Of a DNA stretch of 64,000 bases, positions 10,346 to 19,159 are shown in pieces. The position numbers and the translations under genes were made by a program. Below the pieces are notes generated by a model, which made no database searches, was not told the origin of the DNA, and was given only the letters and a program-made list of their open reading frames with translations. Origin of the DNA: an uncultured Lachnospiraceae bacterium (GTDB taxonomy: Bacteria > Bacillota > Clostridia > Lachnospirales > Lachnospiraceae); the NCBI GenBank assembly GCA_902796595.1, contig CADBPM010000031.1, positions 17,486-81,485 of the forward strand, written 5' to 3'. Every line of letters begins with the position of its first letter. Position 1 is the stretch's first letter.

Positions 10346-11371
10346 ATGGATTACAAAAAGGCAGGAGTTGATATCGAAGCAGGCTACAAGTCAGTAGAAC
10401 TTATAAAGCAATTTGTTAAAGCAACAGATCGTCCGGAAGTTTTAGGTGGTATCGGAGGCTTTTCGGGAGCTTTTTCACTTTCAAAGATTAAAGAGATGGA
10501 TGACCCTGTGCTTCTTTCAGGAACTGACGGAGTAGGTACAAAGATCAAACTTGCCTTTGTTCTTGATAAGCATGATACTGTTGGTATCGACTGCGTTGCA
10601 ATGTGTGTAAATGATGTGGCATGTGCCGGCGGTGAGCCGCTCTTTTTCCTTGACTATATAGCATGTGGGAAAAATGAACCTGAAAAGATCGCAGATATCG
10701 TAAAGGGAGTGGCAGAAGGCTGTAAAATGTCCGGCTGTGCGCTTATAGGTGGTGAGACAGCAGAGCATCCGGGACTTATGCCGGAGGATGAATATGACCT
10801 TGCAGGTTTTTCTGTAGGACTTGCAGAGAGAAGCGAGCTTATAGATGGACATGACCTTAAAGCGGGCGATGTTATTATAGGTATTGCTTCATCAGGTATC
10901 CACAGCAATGGATTTTCACTTGTAAGACAGGTCTTTGATATAAGTAGAAAAGGACTTGATACCTATTATGAGTCACTTGGTTCTACTCTCGGTGAAGCCC
11001 TTCTTAAGCCTACGATCATCTATGTAAAGGCACTTAAGGCTATCAAGGATGCAGGCGTAAGAGTAAAGGCATGCAGTCATATCACAGGCGGCGGTTTTTA
11101 TGAAAATATCCCTCGTATGCTTAAAGATGGTACAAGAGCTGTGATTGAGAAGTCCTCTTATGAAGTACCAGAACTTTTCAAAATGCTTGCACATGATGGC
11201 AAGATTGATGAGCATATCATGTACAATACCTACAACATGGGTGTCGGCATGATGGCGGCTGTTGACAGCGCAGATGTTGATAAGACGATAAACGCTATTA
11301 AGGGGACAGGTGAAAATGCCTTTGTTGTCGGAAGAATAACAGCTGGCGAGAAGGGTGTTGATCTGGTATGA
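10346..11371 (+). CDS. purM: Phosphoribosylformylglycinamidine cyclo-ligase
   Basis: AIR synthetase: ATP-dependent ring closure of FGAM to AIR. ATG 10346 gives 341 residues and the usual opening MDYKKAGVDIEAGY; a GTG at 10298 would add 16 residues that do not match the family as I know it. Visible motifs: LSGTDGVGTK (nucleotide binding), CVNDVACAGGEPLFFLDY and GGETAEHPG. The stop overlaps the purN start (ATGA). Confidence 0.95.
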   Translation: MDYKKAGVDIEAGYKSVELIKQFVKATDRPEVLGGIGGFSGAFSLSKIKEMDDPVLLSGTDGVGTKIKLAFVLDKHDTVGIDCVAMCVNDVACAGGEPLFFLDYIACGKNEPEKIADIVKGVAEGCKMSGCALIGGETAEHPGLMPEDEYDLAGFSVGLAERSELIDGHDLKAGDVIIGIASSGIHSNGFSLVRQVFDISRKGLDTYYESLGSTLGEALLKPTIIYVKALKAIKDAGVRVKACSHITGGGFYENIPRMLKDGTRAVIEKSSYEVPELFKMLAHDGKIDEHIMYNTYNMGVGMMAAVDSADVDKTINAIKGTGENAFVVGRITAGEKGVDLV

Positions 11372-12006
11372 CAAGGGTAGCAGTTCTTGTAAGCGGCGGC
11401 GGGACCAATCTGCAGGCTATCATAGACAGCGTGGCAGATGGCAGGATAACAAATGCCAGTATCTCGCTTGTTATAAGCAATAATAAAAATGCCTTTGCCC
11501 TTGAAAGAGCAAGGAAAGCTGGCATAAAGTCTATGCTTATTTCTCCAAAGGACTATACTGACCGCAAACATTTCAACCAGGCTCTCATTGCCGCACTTGA
11601 TGAATCAAAGATAGACCTTGTGGTACTTGCGGGGTATCTTGTTATAATTCCGCCTGAAATGGTAGAAAAGTATCCGAACAGGATAATAAATATTCATCCG
11701 TCCCTTATACCTTCTTTTTGCGGAACAGGCTTTTATGGGCTTAAAGTACATGAGGGGGTGCTTGAAAGGGGAGTGAAGGTAACAGGAGCTACTGTTCACT
11801 TTGTTGATGTTGGAACTGATTCGGGGCCGATAATCCTTCAGAAGGCTGTATATGTAAAAGAAGGAGATACTCCGGAAATTCTTCAGAGAAGAGTCATGGA
11901 GGAGGCTGAATGGAAGATACTTCCAAAGGCAATAGACCTTTTTGCAAACGGCAGACTTTCGGTAACAGGACACAAGGTTCATATAGAGGGGGAAGTTGAG
12001 TTATGA
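11368..12006 (+). CDS. purN: Phosphoribosylglycinamide formyltransferase
   Basis: Transfers formyl from 10-formyl-THF to GAR. 212 residues, usual length. VLVSGGGTNLQAI opens the protein; the catalytic Asn-His-Asp set is visible as INIHPSLIPSF (Asn and His) and VDVGTDSGPII (Asp). Overlaps purM by four bases and purD by four bases, indicating translational coupling. Confidence 0.96.
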   Translation: MTRVAVLVSGGGTNLQAIIDSVADGRITNASISLVISNNKNAFALERARKAGIKSMLISPKDYTDRKHFNQALIAALDESKIDLVVLAGYLVIIPPEMVEKYPNRIINIHPSLIPSFCGTGFYGLKVHEGVLERGVKVTGATVHFVDVGTDSGPIILQKAVYVKEGDTPEILQRRVMEEAEWKILPKAIDLFANGRLSVTGHKVHIEGEVEL

Positions 12007-13301
12007 ATATAATGATCATCGGCGGAGGCGGCAGAGAACATGCTGTTGCGTGGAAAGTGGCACAGAGCCCTTTATGCACAAAGCTTTACTGCGCACCGGG
12101 CAATGCAGGAATAGCAGAGGTGGCGGAGTGCGTGGATATCCAGGTCATGGATTTTGACAGCCAGGTGAAATTTGCAAAGGAACATGATGTTGACCTTGTG
12201 ATCGTAGGACCGGATGATCCTCTTGCAAAGGGTGCAGTAGATGCTTTTGAAGATGCAGGTATCAAGGCTTTCGGTCCTCACGCCAATGCTGCAGTGATCG
12301 AAGCAAGCAAGGTATTTTCAAAAGACCTTATGAAAAAATACAAAATACCGACTGCTGCCTATGAGACCTTTGACAAAGATACGGATGCCATAGAATACCT
12401 TAAGAACAAAGCCTCCTTTCCTGTAGTCCTTAAGGCAGACGGACTTGCACTCGGTAAGGGTGTACTTATCTGCAACAACCTTTCAGAGGCTCTTGATGGC
12501 GTAAAAGAGCTTATGGAGGATAAGAAGTTCGGCAGTGCCGGAAACAGGATAGTTGTAGAAGAATTTATGACAGGTCCGGAGGTTTCTGTACTTTGTTTCT
12601 GCGACGGCAAGACGATTAAGCCTATGACCTCTGCAATGGATCATAAGAGAGCAAAGGACAACGATGAGGGGCTAAACACAGGCGGAATGGGTAATATTTC
12701 ACCAAGTCCTTTCTATACAGATGATATCGCAGATTTTTGTATGGAAAAGATCTACAAACCTACAATGGCAGCCATGCAGGCAGAAGGAAGACCTTTTAAG
12801 GGAGTTCTTTTTGTAGGACTTATGCTTACAGAAAAGGGACCTAAGGTTCTTGAATACAATGCAAGATTCGGCGATCCTGAAGCCGAGGTCGTGCTTCCAA
12901 GGATGAAGAGCGATATTGTTGAAATATTTGAGCACTGCGTTGACGGAACCCTTAATGAAGTCAATCTTCAGTTTGAAGATAATGCGGCTGTATGTGTTGT
13001 TCTTGCGTCAGACGGCTACCCTCTTTCATACGAAAAGGAAAAGCCTGTCACAGTTTCCGATGGATTTAAAAAAGAGGGATATGAGCTTTTCCATGCCGGA
13101 AGCAAGATGAAGGATGGAGTTCTTGTTACAAATGGCGGAAGAGTATTCGACGTTGTTGCTACAGGAAAAGACATCATCGAGGCAAGAAAAAAGGCTTATG
13201 AAGCCACTGAGTGGGTGAATTTTTCAAATAAGTACATGAGACATGATATAGGAAACAAGGCTATAGAGGGCTTAAATAAGTATCGTAAACGAAATAAATA
13301 A
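12003..13301 (+). CDS. purD: Phosphoribosylamine-glycine ligase; C-terminus read from a repeat element
   Basis: GAR synthetase of the ATP-grasp family, 432 residues. Visible: IIGGGGREHAVAWK, VIVGPDDPLAKG, VLKADGLALGKGV, the glycine-binding MDHKRAKDNDEGLNTGGMG region and EYNARFGDPEAE. The last six codons and the stop (YRKRNK) are encoded inside the arm of the ~97-nt repeat at 13281-13377, so the repeat has set the C-terminus. Last gene of the purE operon; a terminator follows at 13400. Confidence 0.95.
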   Translation: MNIMIIGGGGREHAVAWKVAQSPLCTKLYCAPGNAGIAEVAECVDIQVMDFDSQVKFAKEHDVDLVIVGPDDPLAKGAVDAFEDAGIKAFGPHANAAVIEASKVFSKDLMKKYKIPTAAYETFDKDTDAIEYLKNKASFPVVLKADGLALGKGVLICNNLSEALDGVKELMEDKKFGSAGNRIVVEEFMTGPEVSVLCFCDGKTIKPMTSAMDHKRAKDNDEGLNTGGMGNISPSPFYTDDIADFCMEKIYKPTMAAMQAEGRPFKGVLFVGLMLTEKGPKVLEYNARFGDPEAEVVLPRMKSDIVEIFEHCVDGTLNEVNLQFEDNAAVCVVLASDGYPLSYEKEKPVTVSDGFKKEGYELFHAGSKMKDGVLVTNGGRVFDVVATGKDIIEARKKAYEATEWVNFSNKYMRHDIGNKAIEGLNKYRKRNK

Positions 13302-13377
13302 TTTCGTTTACGATAAACGTCGCCGAGAATTATTGCGGGATAGAGCAAGCTCTATCCGCAATTATTTTCTTCGCTTA
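13281..13377 (-). repeat. 97-nt two-hairpin repeat, copy 1 (overlaps purD end)
   Basis: Read on the minus strand it begins TAAGCGAAGAAAATAATTGC and matches copies at 16382-16480 and 40201-40299. Hairpin a pairs TTGCGGATAGAG with CTCTATCCCGCAA; hairpin b is a 14-bp stem (arms ATCGTAAACGAAAT and its complement, 13282-13314). The purD stop codon at 13299-13301 lies in the loop of hairpin b. Confidence 0.8.
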
Positions 13378-13399
13378 CTATAAATAAAAGATAGGAAAG

Positions 13400-13428
13400 A
13401 TCCGGCAGAAAACTGCCGGATTTTCTTT
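13400..13428 (+). terminator. Terminator of purEMND
   Basis: TCCGGCAG and CTGCCGGA arms around AAAA, followed by TTTTCTTT. Confidence 0.88.
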
Positions 13429-13432
13429 ACTT

Positions 13433-13568
13433 GCGCGTTTCTGTGAGCCGAGAGAGCTTGCTTTCTCATTTGGTGAGAAGCGCGTCATCATGTAGGATTT
13501 GTCCTACTTGATTAAGTCTAATTCTTTGATTTGCCGGATTAGACACCCTTAATTCCTCTAAATAGAGG
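13433..13568. other. Run of four hairpins in intergenic region, possible structured RNA
   Basis: Between the pur terminator and the next gene, four inverted repeats follow each other: a nested stem GCGCGTTTCT/AGAAGCGCG (13433-13484) enclosing GAGAGA/TTTCTC; GTAGGA/TCCTAC (13492-13507); GTCTAAT/ATTAGAC (13516-13544); CCTC/GAGG (13555-13568). No coding frame is visible. Could be a small RNA or a long leader for the membrane protein at 13648; no clear promoter was found upstream. Confidence 0.4.
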
Positions 13569-13647
13569 TTTAAATATCTGGAGAGATAGTGTATCATTGT
13601 AGCTATAAGAAAGAAAAGAGTTTATCACCCCAACAGAGGAGGGAAAT

Positions 13648-13887
13648 ATGATCACATTAAGCGTAATGTTTATTTTGGCTATGGTTTGTGGACTTGCAGG
13701 AGCACTCTTCAAAGTGATCTGTTGGACATTCAGGGCAGCATTTAATATTGCAGGTTTTGTACTTGCAATAGCGATCGCATTTGCGATAATAGGATTTCTT
13801 CTTAAGCTACTTGGATTCCTTGGTATAGTAGGAGCTATAATCCTTATCGTCATGGTTTGTGCAAGGGCAGCCAGAAGATATATATAA
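13648..13887 (+). CDS. Small glycine/alanine-rich membrane protein, unknown
   Basis: 79 residues, start set by GAGGAGGGAAAT just upstream of the ATG. Two hydrophobic segments (about residues 5-23 and 31-72, the latter long enough for two spans) and a basic C-terminal tail ARAARRYI. No family recognised. It is monocistronic: a terminator follows at once and the next gene has its own ribosome site. Confidence 0.65.
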   Translation: MITLSVMFILAMVCGLAGALFKVICWTFRAAFNIAGFVLAIAIAFAIIGFLLKLLGFLGIVGAIILIVMVCARAARRYI

Positions 13888-13889
13888 GC

Positions 13890-13923
13890 ATAAAAAACAC
13901 ATCCGAGGATGTGTTTTTTTTTA
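13890..13923 (+). terminator. Terminator after small membrane protein gene
   Basis: AAAAAACACATCC and GGATGTGTTTTTT arms around GA, followed by more T residues. Confidence 0.9.
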
Positions 13924-13992
13924 TGCTTATAAAGGTAAAGTGTGGTAAAATAAGCTTAGAATACTTTAATATTGCTTGCCGGAGGTGTGGAT

Positions 13993-15049
13993 GTGAAAAA
14001 AGAATTCAGACTTATTGCTGGGGGTTTTTTATTTATTGTTATACTGGCTGTTATCACTTTTGCGTCTATGAATGCCTTTATGAACGTGCAGACCGAAAAA
14101 GATGTGCGTACCATTGCACAGGTGCACCTTCAAGGTATTGCAGAGCAGGAGATGAACCGTTATGAGGCGATAAAGACGCTTCGCTTTGGACAGATTGCAT
14201 CACTTAAAAAAGAAATCTTGGATAACAACACTCAAAATGTAGAAGAAACCTATAGTGATATAAAGCTTTTTGCATCTTTTCAGGATCTTACAAATTGTAC
14301 ATTGATCACTGAGAATGGAGAAATGGATACTATTTATGGAACTCCTATAGAAAGACTTGGAGATGAGGAATTTCTCTTGGAAAATCTAAAAAAGGGTGAG
14401 CAGGTAGTTACCGGTGGATGGAATTGATGGCATTGAAACGGCGAAGGAAATCCGAAAAATCTTAGGAAAGGATACGCCTATAAGCCTTATTTCAGCCTAT
14501 GACTGGTCGGAGATAGAAACAAAGGCAAGGGAGGCAGGAATAGATGGCTTTATCTCTAAGCCTTTGTTTAAGAGCACTTTGTACCGCGAACTGAGAAAAT
14601 ATGCTGATGAAAACCTTGAAAAAGGTGCGGAGGAAAAAGAAAATAAGTCTGGTGAAAGCTTTGACTATAACGGTAGGAGATTTTTGATCGTTGAGGATAT
14701 CGAGATAAATGCCGAAATCTTAAAAACAGTTATTACTGAGCAGGGAGGTCTGGTAGAATGGGCTGAAGATGGCGAAGTGGCAGTAGATATGTTTGAAAAG
14801 TCAAAAGACGGTTACTATGATTTCATACTTATGGATCTGCGAATGCCTCACATGGACGGTATCACAGCGACAGGACTTATAAGAAAGATGGACAGGGAAG
14901 ATGCGAAGAAAGTGCCTATAATAGCAATGACAGCAGATGCATTTGCAGAAGATGTGAAAAAGTGCCTTGACGCAGGAATGACTGCCCATCTTGCAAAGCC
15001 TATAGACTTTGATACACTTAATAAAGTACTTATGGAACTTGCCGGATGA
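13993..15049 (+). pseudogene. Remnant of a hybrid sensor histidine kinase with a large internal deletion
   Basis: The 5' part (GTG 13993, GGAGGT at 13981-13986) encodes a transmembrane helix (about residues 6-27) and the beginning of an extracellular sensor, then runs into a stop at 14427. A different frame, open from 14414, resumes mid-way in a receiver domain (DGIDGIETAKEIRK, lacking its phospho-acceptor Asp) and continues into a complete second receiver (LIVEDIEINAE, LMDLRMPHMDG, MTADAF, AKPID). The rest of the sensor, the HisKA and HATPase domains and half the first receiver are missing. The junction lies about 14405-14414. The downstream receiver half has no ribosome site of its own. A sequencing error cannot explain the lost domains. 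Confidence 0.75.
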
Positions 15050-15070
15050 ATGTACAGGATGGAGTAGATT

Positions 15071-16384
15071 ATGAAGAAGATCATGATCGTGGACGATGAA
15101 AAGATTTCTTTAATGATGGCAGAGCATATCCTGTCAACGGAATATCAGACGGTGTGTGTCTCTTCCGGGGATGAGGCCATTTCAACCTATATGAAAGAGC
15201 ATCCGGATATGGTCTTATCCGACCTTCACATGCCTGGAATTTCCGGATATGAACTCCAGATGGTCTTGCAGGAGAAAACGCATGACAAGATTCCTTTTAT
15301 GTTCATGACAGCTGATAAGGATGAGGAAACCGAGCAGAAAGGTCTTGCAAATGGAGCTATGGATTTTATCAGAAAACCCTTCCGCGCGGATGTACTGATC
15401 CATAGGGTTGAAAATATCCTTAGAACCATCGAGCAGATACAGGGATTAAAGAAGGCAGCTTCCACAGACCCTATGACGGGACTTTTAAATAAGGCATCTT
15501 CGGAAAAGGAAATAGATAAGGAATGTAAAAGCTCCGCAGGTGCGATGATGATGATAGACCTTGATAATTTTAAACTGGTAAATGATATTTATGGGCATGA
15601 TATGGGCGACAAGGTCCTGATACGTTTTGCAGAGATCATCCAGTCTGCCATCCGTTCAACTGATATTGCCGGTCGTCTTGGCGGAGACGAATTTATTGCT
15701 TTTTGTAAAAATATAAGTGATGAATCGGTTATTGCTGACAAGGCTGCCTATATCAACGAGCAGGTGCTCTTATCGGCGAAAGAATATATGGGAAAGGACA
15801 TGACCATCCCGCTCGGAGCTTCAATAGGATGTGTTTTTGTTCCGGATGAGGGGAAAACATATAAGGAACTGTACAAAAAGGCGGATCTTGCCTTATATGA
15901 TGTAAAGCAGCATGGCAAGCATGGCTACCGCATTTACAGGAAAAATTCCGAGGATGGGACCGATGGAGGAAAGGAACGGTCTGACCTTGCAGAAATCGTA
16001 AAAATATACAGCGAAAGGAATGTGAAGCCGGGGGCATATCTTCTTCCTTCGGAGCAGTTCAGGACTGTTTTTCGTTTTCTAAGAAGATTTATAGGAAATT
16101 ATAAAAAAGAAGTGTGGATGTTAGAGTTCAGTGCTCATTCTGATAAGCTTTCAGGAGAAGAATTTGACAGGCGTTTTGAAAAGTTTATATCTGTTTCGCA
16201 GAATTCTCTCCGTCAGAGCGATATCATCACCCAGAATGGGGAGAATAAGATCATCATACTTCTTCTTGAAACTACAAGTAAAAATATTGATACAGTAATT
16301 TCCCGAATCATAAAAAACTGGGAAGAATCAGAATTTACTGATAATGAGCTTACATTGTCGTATGAAAAGGAAATTTTGCAGTAA
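15071..16384 (+). CDS. Response regulator with GGDEF diguanylate cyclase domain
   Basis: 437 residues. Receiver domain 1-120 (IVDDEK, phospho-acceptor in LSDLHMPG, Lys in FIRKPF), then an active-looking GGDEF domain (about 135-295) with RLGGDEF and an RSTD inhibitory site five residues before GGDEF, so it should make c-di-GMP with product feedback. Residues about 310-437 resemble a second, degenerate GGDEF fold: LRQSDIITQNGENKI occupies the signature place. Starts 22 bases after the broken hybrid kinase and precedes an HPt gene, so it was probably the output of that phosphorelay. The stop codon is the first three bases of repeat copy 2. Confidence 0.9.
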   Translation: MKKIMIVDDEKISLMMAEHILSTEYQTVCVSSGDEAISTYMKEHPDMVLSDLHMPGISGYELQMVLQEKTHDKIPFMFMTADKDEETEQKGLANGAMDFIRKPFRADVLIHRVENILRTIEQIQGLKKAASTDPMTGLLNKASSEKEIDKECKSSAGAMMMIDLDNFKLVNDIYGHDMGDKVLIRFAEIIQSAIRSTDIAGRLGGDEFIAFCKNISDESVIADKAAYINEQVLLSAKEYMGKDMTIPLGASIGCVFVPDEGKTYKELYKKADLALYDVKQHGKHGYRIYRKNSEDGTDGGKERSDLAEIVKIYSERNVKPGAYLLPSEQFRTVFRFLRRFIGNYKKEVWMLEFSAHSDKLSGEEFDRRFEKFISVSQNSLRQSDIITQNGENKIIILLLETTSKNIDTVISRIIKNWEESEFTDNELTLSYEKEILQ

Positions 16385-16480
16385 GCGAAGAAAATAATTG
16401 CGGGTAGAGATTGCTCTATCCAGCAATATTTCCGGGTGGCGTTTATCGTAAATGAAATTATTTGTTTTGTTTACGATAAC
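16382..16480 (+). repeat. 97-nt two-hairpin repeat, copy 2
   Basis: Begins TAAGCGAAG; the TAA is the stop codon of the GGDEF gene. Hairpin a pairs TTGCGGGTAGAG with CTCTATCCAGCAA; hairpin b pairs ATCGTAAATGAAAT with GTTTTGTTTACGAT approximately. Lies between the GGDEF and HPt genes. Confidence 0.8.
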
Positions 16481-16535
16481 ATGAATTTAAAGAGTGCATT
16501 ACCGCGCTTTGTACGATATACAAAAGGAGGCTGCT

Positions 16536-16877
16536 ATGACTATAGAAAATCTGAGAACATTTGGCGCAGATGTTGAAGATGGTCTTGCAAGATGCATAAA
16601 TAAAGAAGATTTCTACCTTAAAATGGTAAATATGGGACTTGGGGATGAACGCTTTACTGAACTTCCAAAAGCTATAGAGGCGGGAGATACTGACAGGGCT
16701 TTTGAACTTGCCCATGCCTTAAAGGGAGTTATCGGAAACCTTGCACTGACACCTATGTATGAGCCTGTCTGCAAGCTGACAGAGCTCCTTCGCCACAAGG
16801 AGCCGGGCGACTATATGGCTTTGTGCAAGGAAATATGCAAATTAAGAGAAAGACTGCTTTCAATGGATGATGATTGA
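16536..16877 (+). CDS. Histidine phosphotransfer (HPt) domain protein
   Basis: 113 residues from ATG 16536 (AAGGAGG at 16524-16530). A single helical HPt domain with the phospho-accepting His in ELAHALKGVIGNL (about residue 58). HPt proteins shuttle phosphate between hybrid kinases and response regulators. The cognate hybrid kinase upstream is destroyed, so this protein is either orphaned or serves another kinase encoded elsewhere. Confidence 0.85.
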   Translation: MTIENLRTFGADVEDGLARCINKEDFYLKMVNMGLGDERFTELPKAIEAGDTDRAFELAHALKGVIGNLALTPMYEPVCKLTELLRHKEPGDYMALCKEICKLRERLLSMDDD

Positions 16878-16984
16878 ATCTTTTCTGTCTTCGCCTGTTT
16901 TTTGACATAATATCGTGATATACTGAGTACATACGTAACCTGAGACACTTAAAAGGTCATGTTTTGCAGAGTGAGAGGGATATC

Positions 16985-19159
16985 ATGAGTTATTCAAAAT
17001 ATAAAAAATATGCAGCAATGTTTTTTCTGTCTGCATCACTTGCGATATCGGCAGTTCCTGTTGCTGATATTGCAGGTACAAGAATATATGCAGCCGAAGC
17101 AGAAGAGGAGATGGGAAAAATATATAAACCTTTAAGAGTATTGGCACAGGTGACTGCCGGTACTCTTATTGTGCGTGTAGGGGCAGGAACTGCCTATAAG
17201 CAGTTAGTTGAAAAGGAAACCCCATATTCTTTAAAAAACGGGAAAAAGGTATACATTGATGCTACAAAAAATGATAAGGACGGCAAAAGGTGGTACCATG
17301 TCCTGTTTAAGACCGGTGGAAAATGGCATAAGGGCTATGTTTCTTCTGAATATATTACAGTTCTTGCAAGTACAAGTGATAAAGTAAAGGGCTCTTTATC
17401 AAGAAAAGCGGGAGTCTATGCAAGAACAAAGCCTGTGGTAAGCGGAAGCATACTGAAATATAACAAGAAGAATGTATCGGTAAAATATAAGCAGAATGTA
17501 CATATTCTTGGAGAAAAAACAATCAACGGTGAAAAGTTCTTCTATATCGGCTTTTATTTTAACAAAAAATACTTAAAAGGTTATGTGAAGGCTGAATATG
17601 TTACTTTTCGGCTTACAGAGGACTATGCGGCAGAGCGGGCAGCTGCTGAGCAAAAAAAGAAAGAAGAGGAAGAAAAAAAGAACGAGGAAGAGCAGAAGGA
17701 AACTACTGAAGAAAAAAATGATTCCGAAAACGAAACTAAAAATAACGAAGGCAATAAGGAGACCCAGCCTGCAACAGAGCAGGCTTTAGTCATACCGACA
17801 GATCCGGTGCCTGTTCTTGTTCCTGAAACTCCTGCCATAGTGACTCCTATGACAGATGAACAGTTTGAGGCATCACTTACGACAGAAGGTTTCCCTGAGG
17901 ATTATAAACCATATCTTAGGACTCTTCATGCAAGCCATCCTATGTGGATATTCAAGGCAGACAGAAAGGGAGTTGACTGGGAGACGGCGGTTGCGGCAGA
18001 AAGCAAGGTCGGAGTTAATCTTATTTCCAATGTTAAAAATGCGGCATGGAAGTCTACGGAATCAGGCGCATACAACTGGGATACCGATAAATATGTTGTA
18101 TATGATGCCGGCGGCTGGGTCACTGCTTCAAATGAAGCGGTAAGGTATTATATGGATCCTCGAAACTGGCTTAATGAAGACGGCATCTATCAGTTTGAAC
18201 TACTTTCTTACCAGTCCGGATATCAGACACTTAACGGGGTCAACAGCATTCTTTTGGGAAGTGTGATGGGTTCAGGTGCATCCTTTACATATACTGATTT
18301 AGCAGGAAGTCCTGTTTCAAGGACGTACGCTGATACTTTTATAGAAGCAGCAGCTTATTCCGGAGTCAGTCCTTATCATCTTGCATCACGTTCCAAGCAG
18401 GAAGTGGTCGGGGGATATGGGTTTTCTTCAAGTGTTTCGGGTTCCGTCAAAGGTTATGAAGGACTGTATAATTTTTACAATATAGGGGCATATAATTCGG
18501 CAGAGTCAGGCGGAGCTATAGCTCATGGGCTTACGTTTGCAAGAAACGGGGAGCCGGGCAAGCTTTATTCCGATGGAACCGACCTTAATACAAAAATGAT
18601 GATCCCGTGGGACAATCAGTACAAGGCAATAGTCGGAGGAGCAGTTTACATAGGACATAATTACATAGACAGGGGACAGAATACTGTATATCTGCAGAAA
18701 TTCAATCTCACATCCAAGTCTCAGTTTGCACATCAGTATATGTCAAATATCGAGGTTGGAAAGAGTGAATCTGCAAAGACAAGATCTGCATACAGCATGC
18801 TTGGTGAAGCACCTATAGTATTTTCCATACCGGTTTATGAAAATATGCAGAAGGAAGTGGCAGCACAGCCTGGAAGCAGTGATCCGCTTAAAAAGCTAAG
18901 TCCAAACAATTACTTAGCTGATCTTAGTGTGGAGGGGTACATGCTGACTCCTACATTTCAACCTGAGGTCACAGACTACACAGTTGTTGCGGACCCTGCA
19001 GATGTCTCTGTGACTATAAGGGCTTCGGCTGTAAACAGTGAGGCGACGATAACGGGAGCGGGAGAAGTGATCCTTGAAAAGGGAACCACATTGATACCGG
19101 TAGTGGTCACTGCCGCCAATGGAACCACAAGAGTTTATAATATTACATTTGCGAAATGA
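16985..19159 (+). CDS. Secreted SH3 / glucosaminidase-like protein with C-terminal cadherin-like domain
   Basis: 724 residues from ATG 16985 (GAGAGGGA upstream). Signal peptide about 1-38 ending near IYAAEA. Two bacterial SH3-like modules (about 48-205: LIVRVGAGTAYK and GVYARTKPVVSG), a Lys/Glu-rich linker (about 210-255), a mannosyl-glycoprotein/N-acetylglucosaminidase-like region (about 275-600; DWETAVAAES, DPRNWL, FELLSYQ, HLASRSKQEV with a candidate catalytic Glu) and a cadherin-like beta-sandwich (about 632-724). Likely cleaves peptidoglycan outside the cell. The next gene overlaps by four bases and shares the cadherin-like module. Confidence 0.8.
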   Translation: MSYSKYKKYAAMFFLSASLAISAVPVADIAGTRIYAAEAEEEMGKIYKPLRVLAQVTAGTLIVRVGAGTAYKQLVEKETPYSLKNGKKVYIDATKNDKDGKRWYHVLFKTGGKWHKGYVSSEYITVLASTSDKVKGSLSRKAGVYARTKPVVSGSILKYNKKNVSVKYKQNVHILGEKTINGEKFFYIGFYFNKKYLKGYVKAEYVTFRLTEDYAAERAAAEQKKKEEEEKKNEEEQKETTEEKNDSENETKNNEGNKETQPATEQALVIPTDPVPVLVPETPAIVTPMTDEQFEASLTTEGFPEDYKPYLRTLHASHPMWIFKADRKGVDWETAVAAESKVGVNLISNVKNAAWKSTESGAYNWDTDKYVVYDAGGWVTASNEAVRYYMDPRNWLNEDGIYQFELLSYQSGYQTLNGVNSILLGSVMGSGASFTYTDLAGSPVSRTYADTFIEAAAYSGVSPYHLASRSKQEVVGGYGFSSSVSGSVKGYEGLYNFYNIGAYNSAESGGAIAHGLTFARNGEPGKLYSDGTDLNTKMMIPWDNQYKAIVGGAVYIGHNYIDRGQNTVYLQKFNLTSKSQFAHQYMSNIEVGKSESAKTRSAYSMLGEAPIVFSIPVYENMQKEVAAQPGSSDPLKKLSPNNYLADLSVEGYMLTPTFQPEVTDYTVVADPADVSVTIRASAVNSEATITGAGEVILEKGTTLIPVVVTAANGTTRVYNITFAK

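Noticed and set aside
14414..15049. Separate functional two-receiver protein
   Set aside because: Its first receiver begins after the phospho-acceptor Asp, the start has no ribosome site, and the upstream frame is the broken half of the same kinase.
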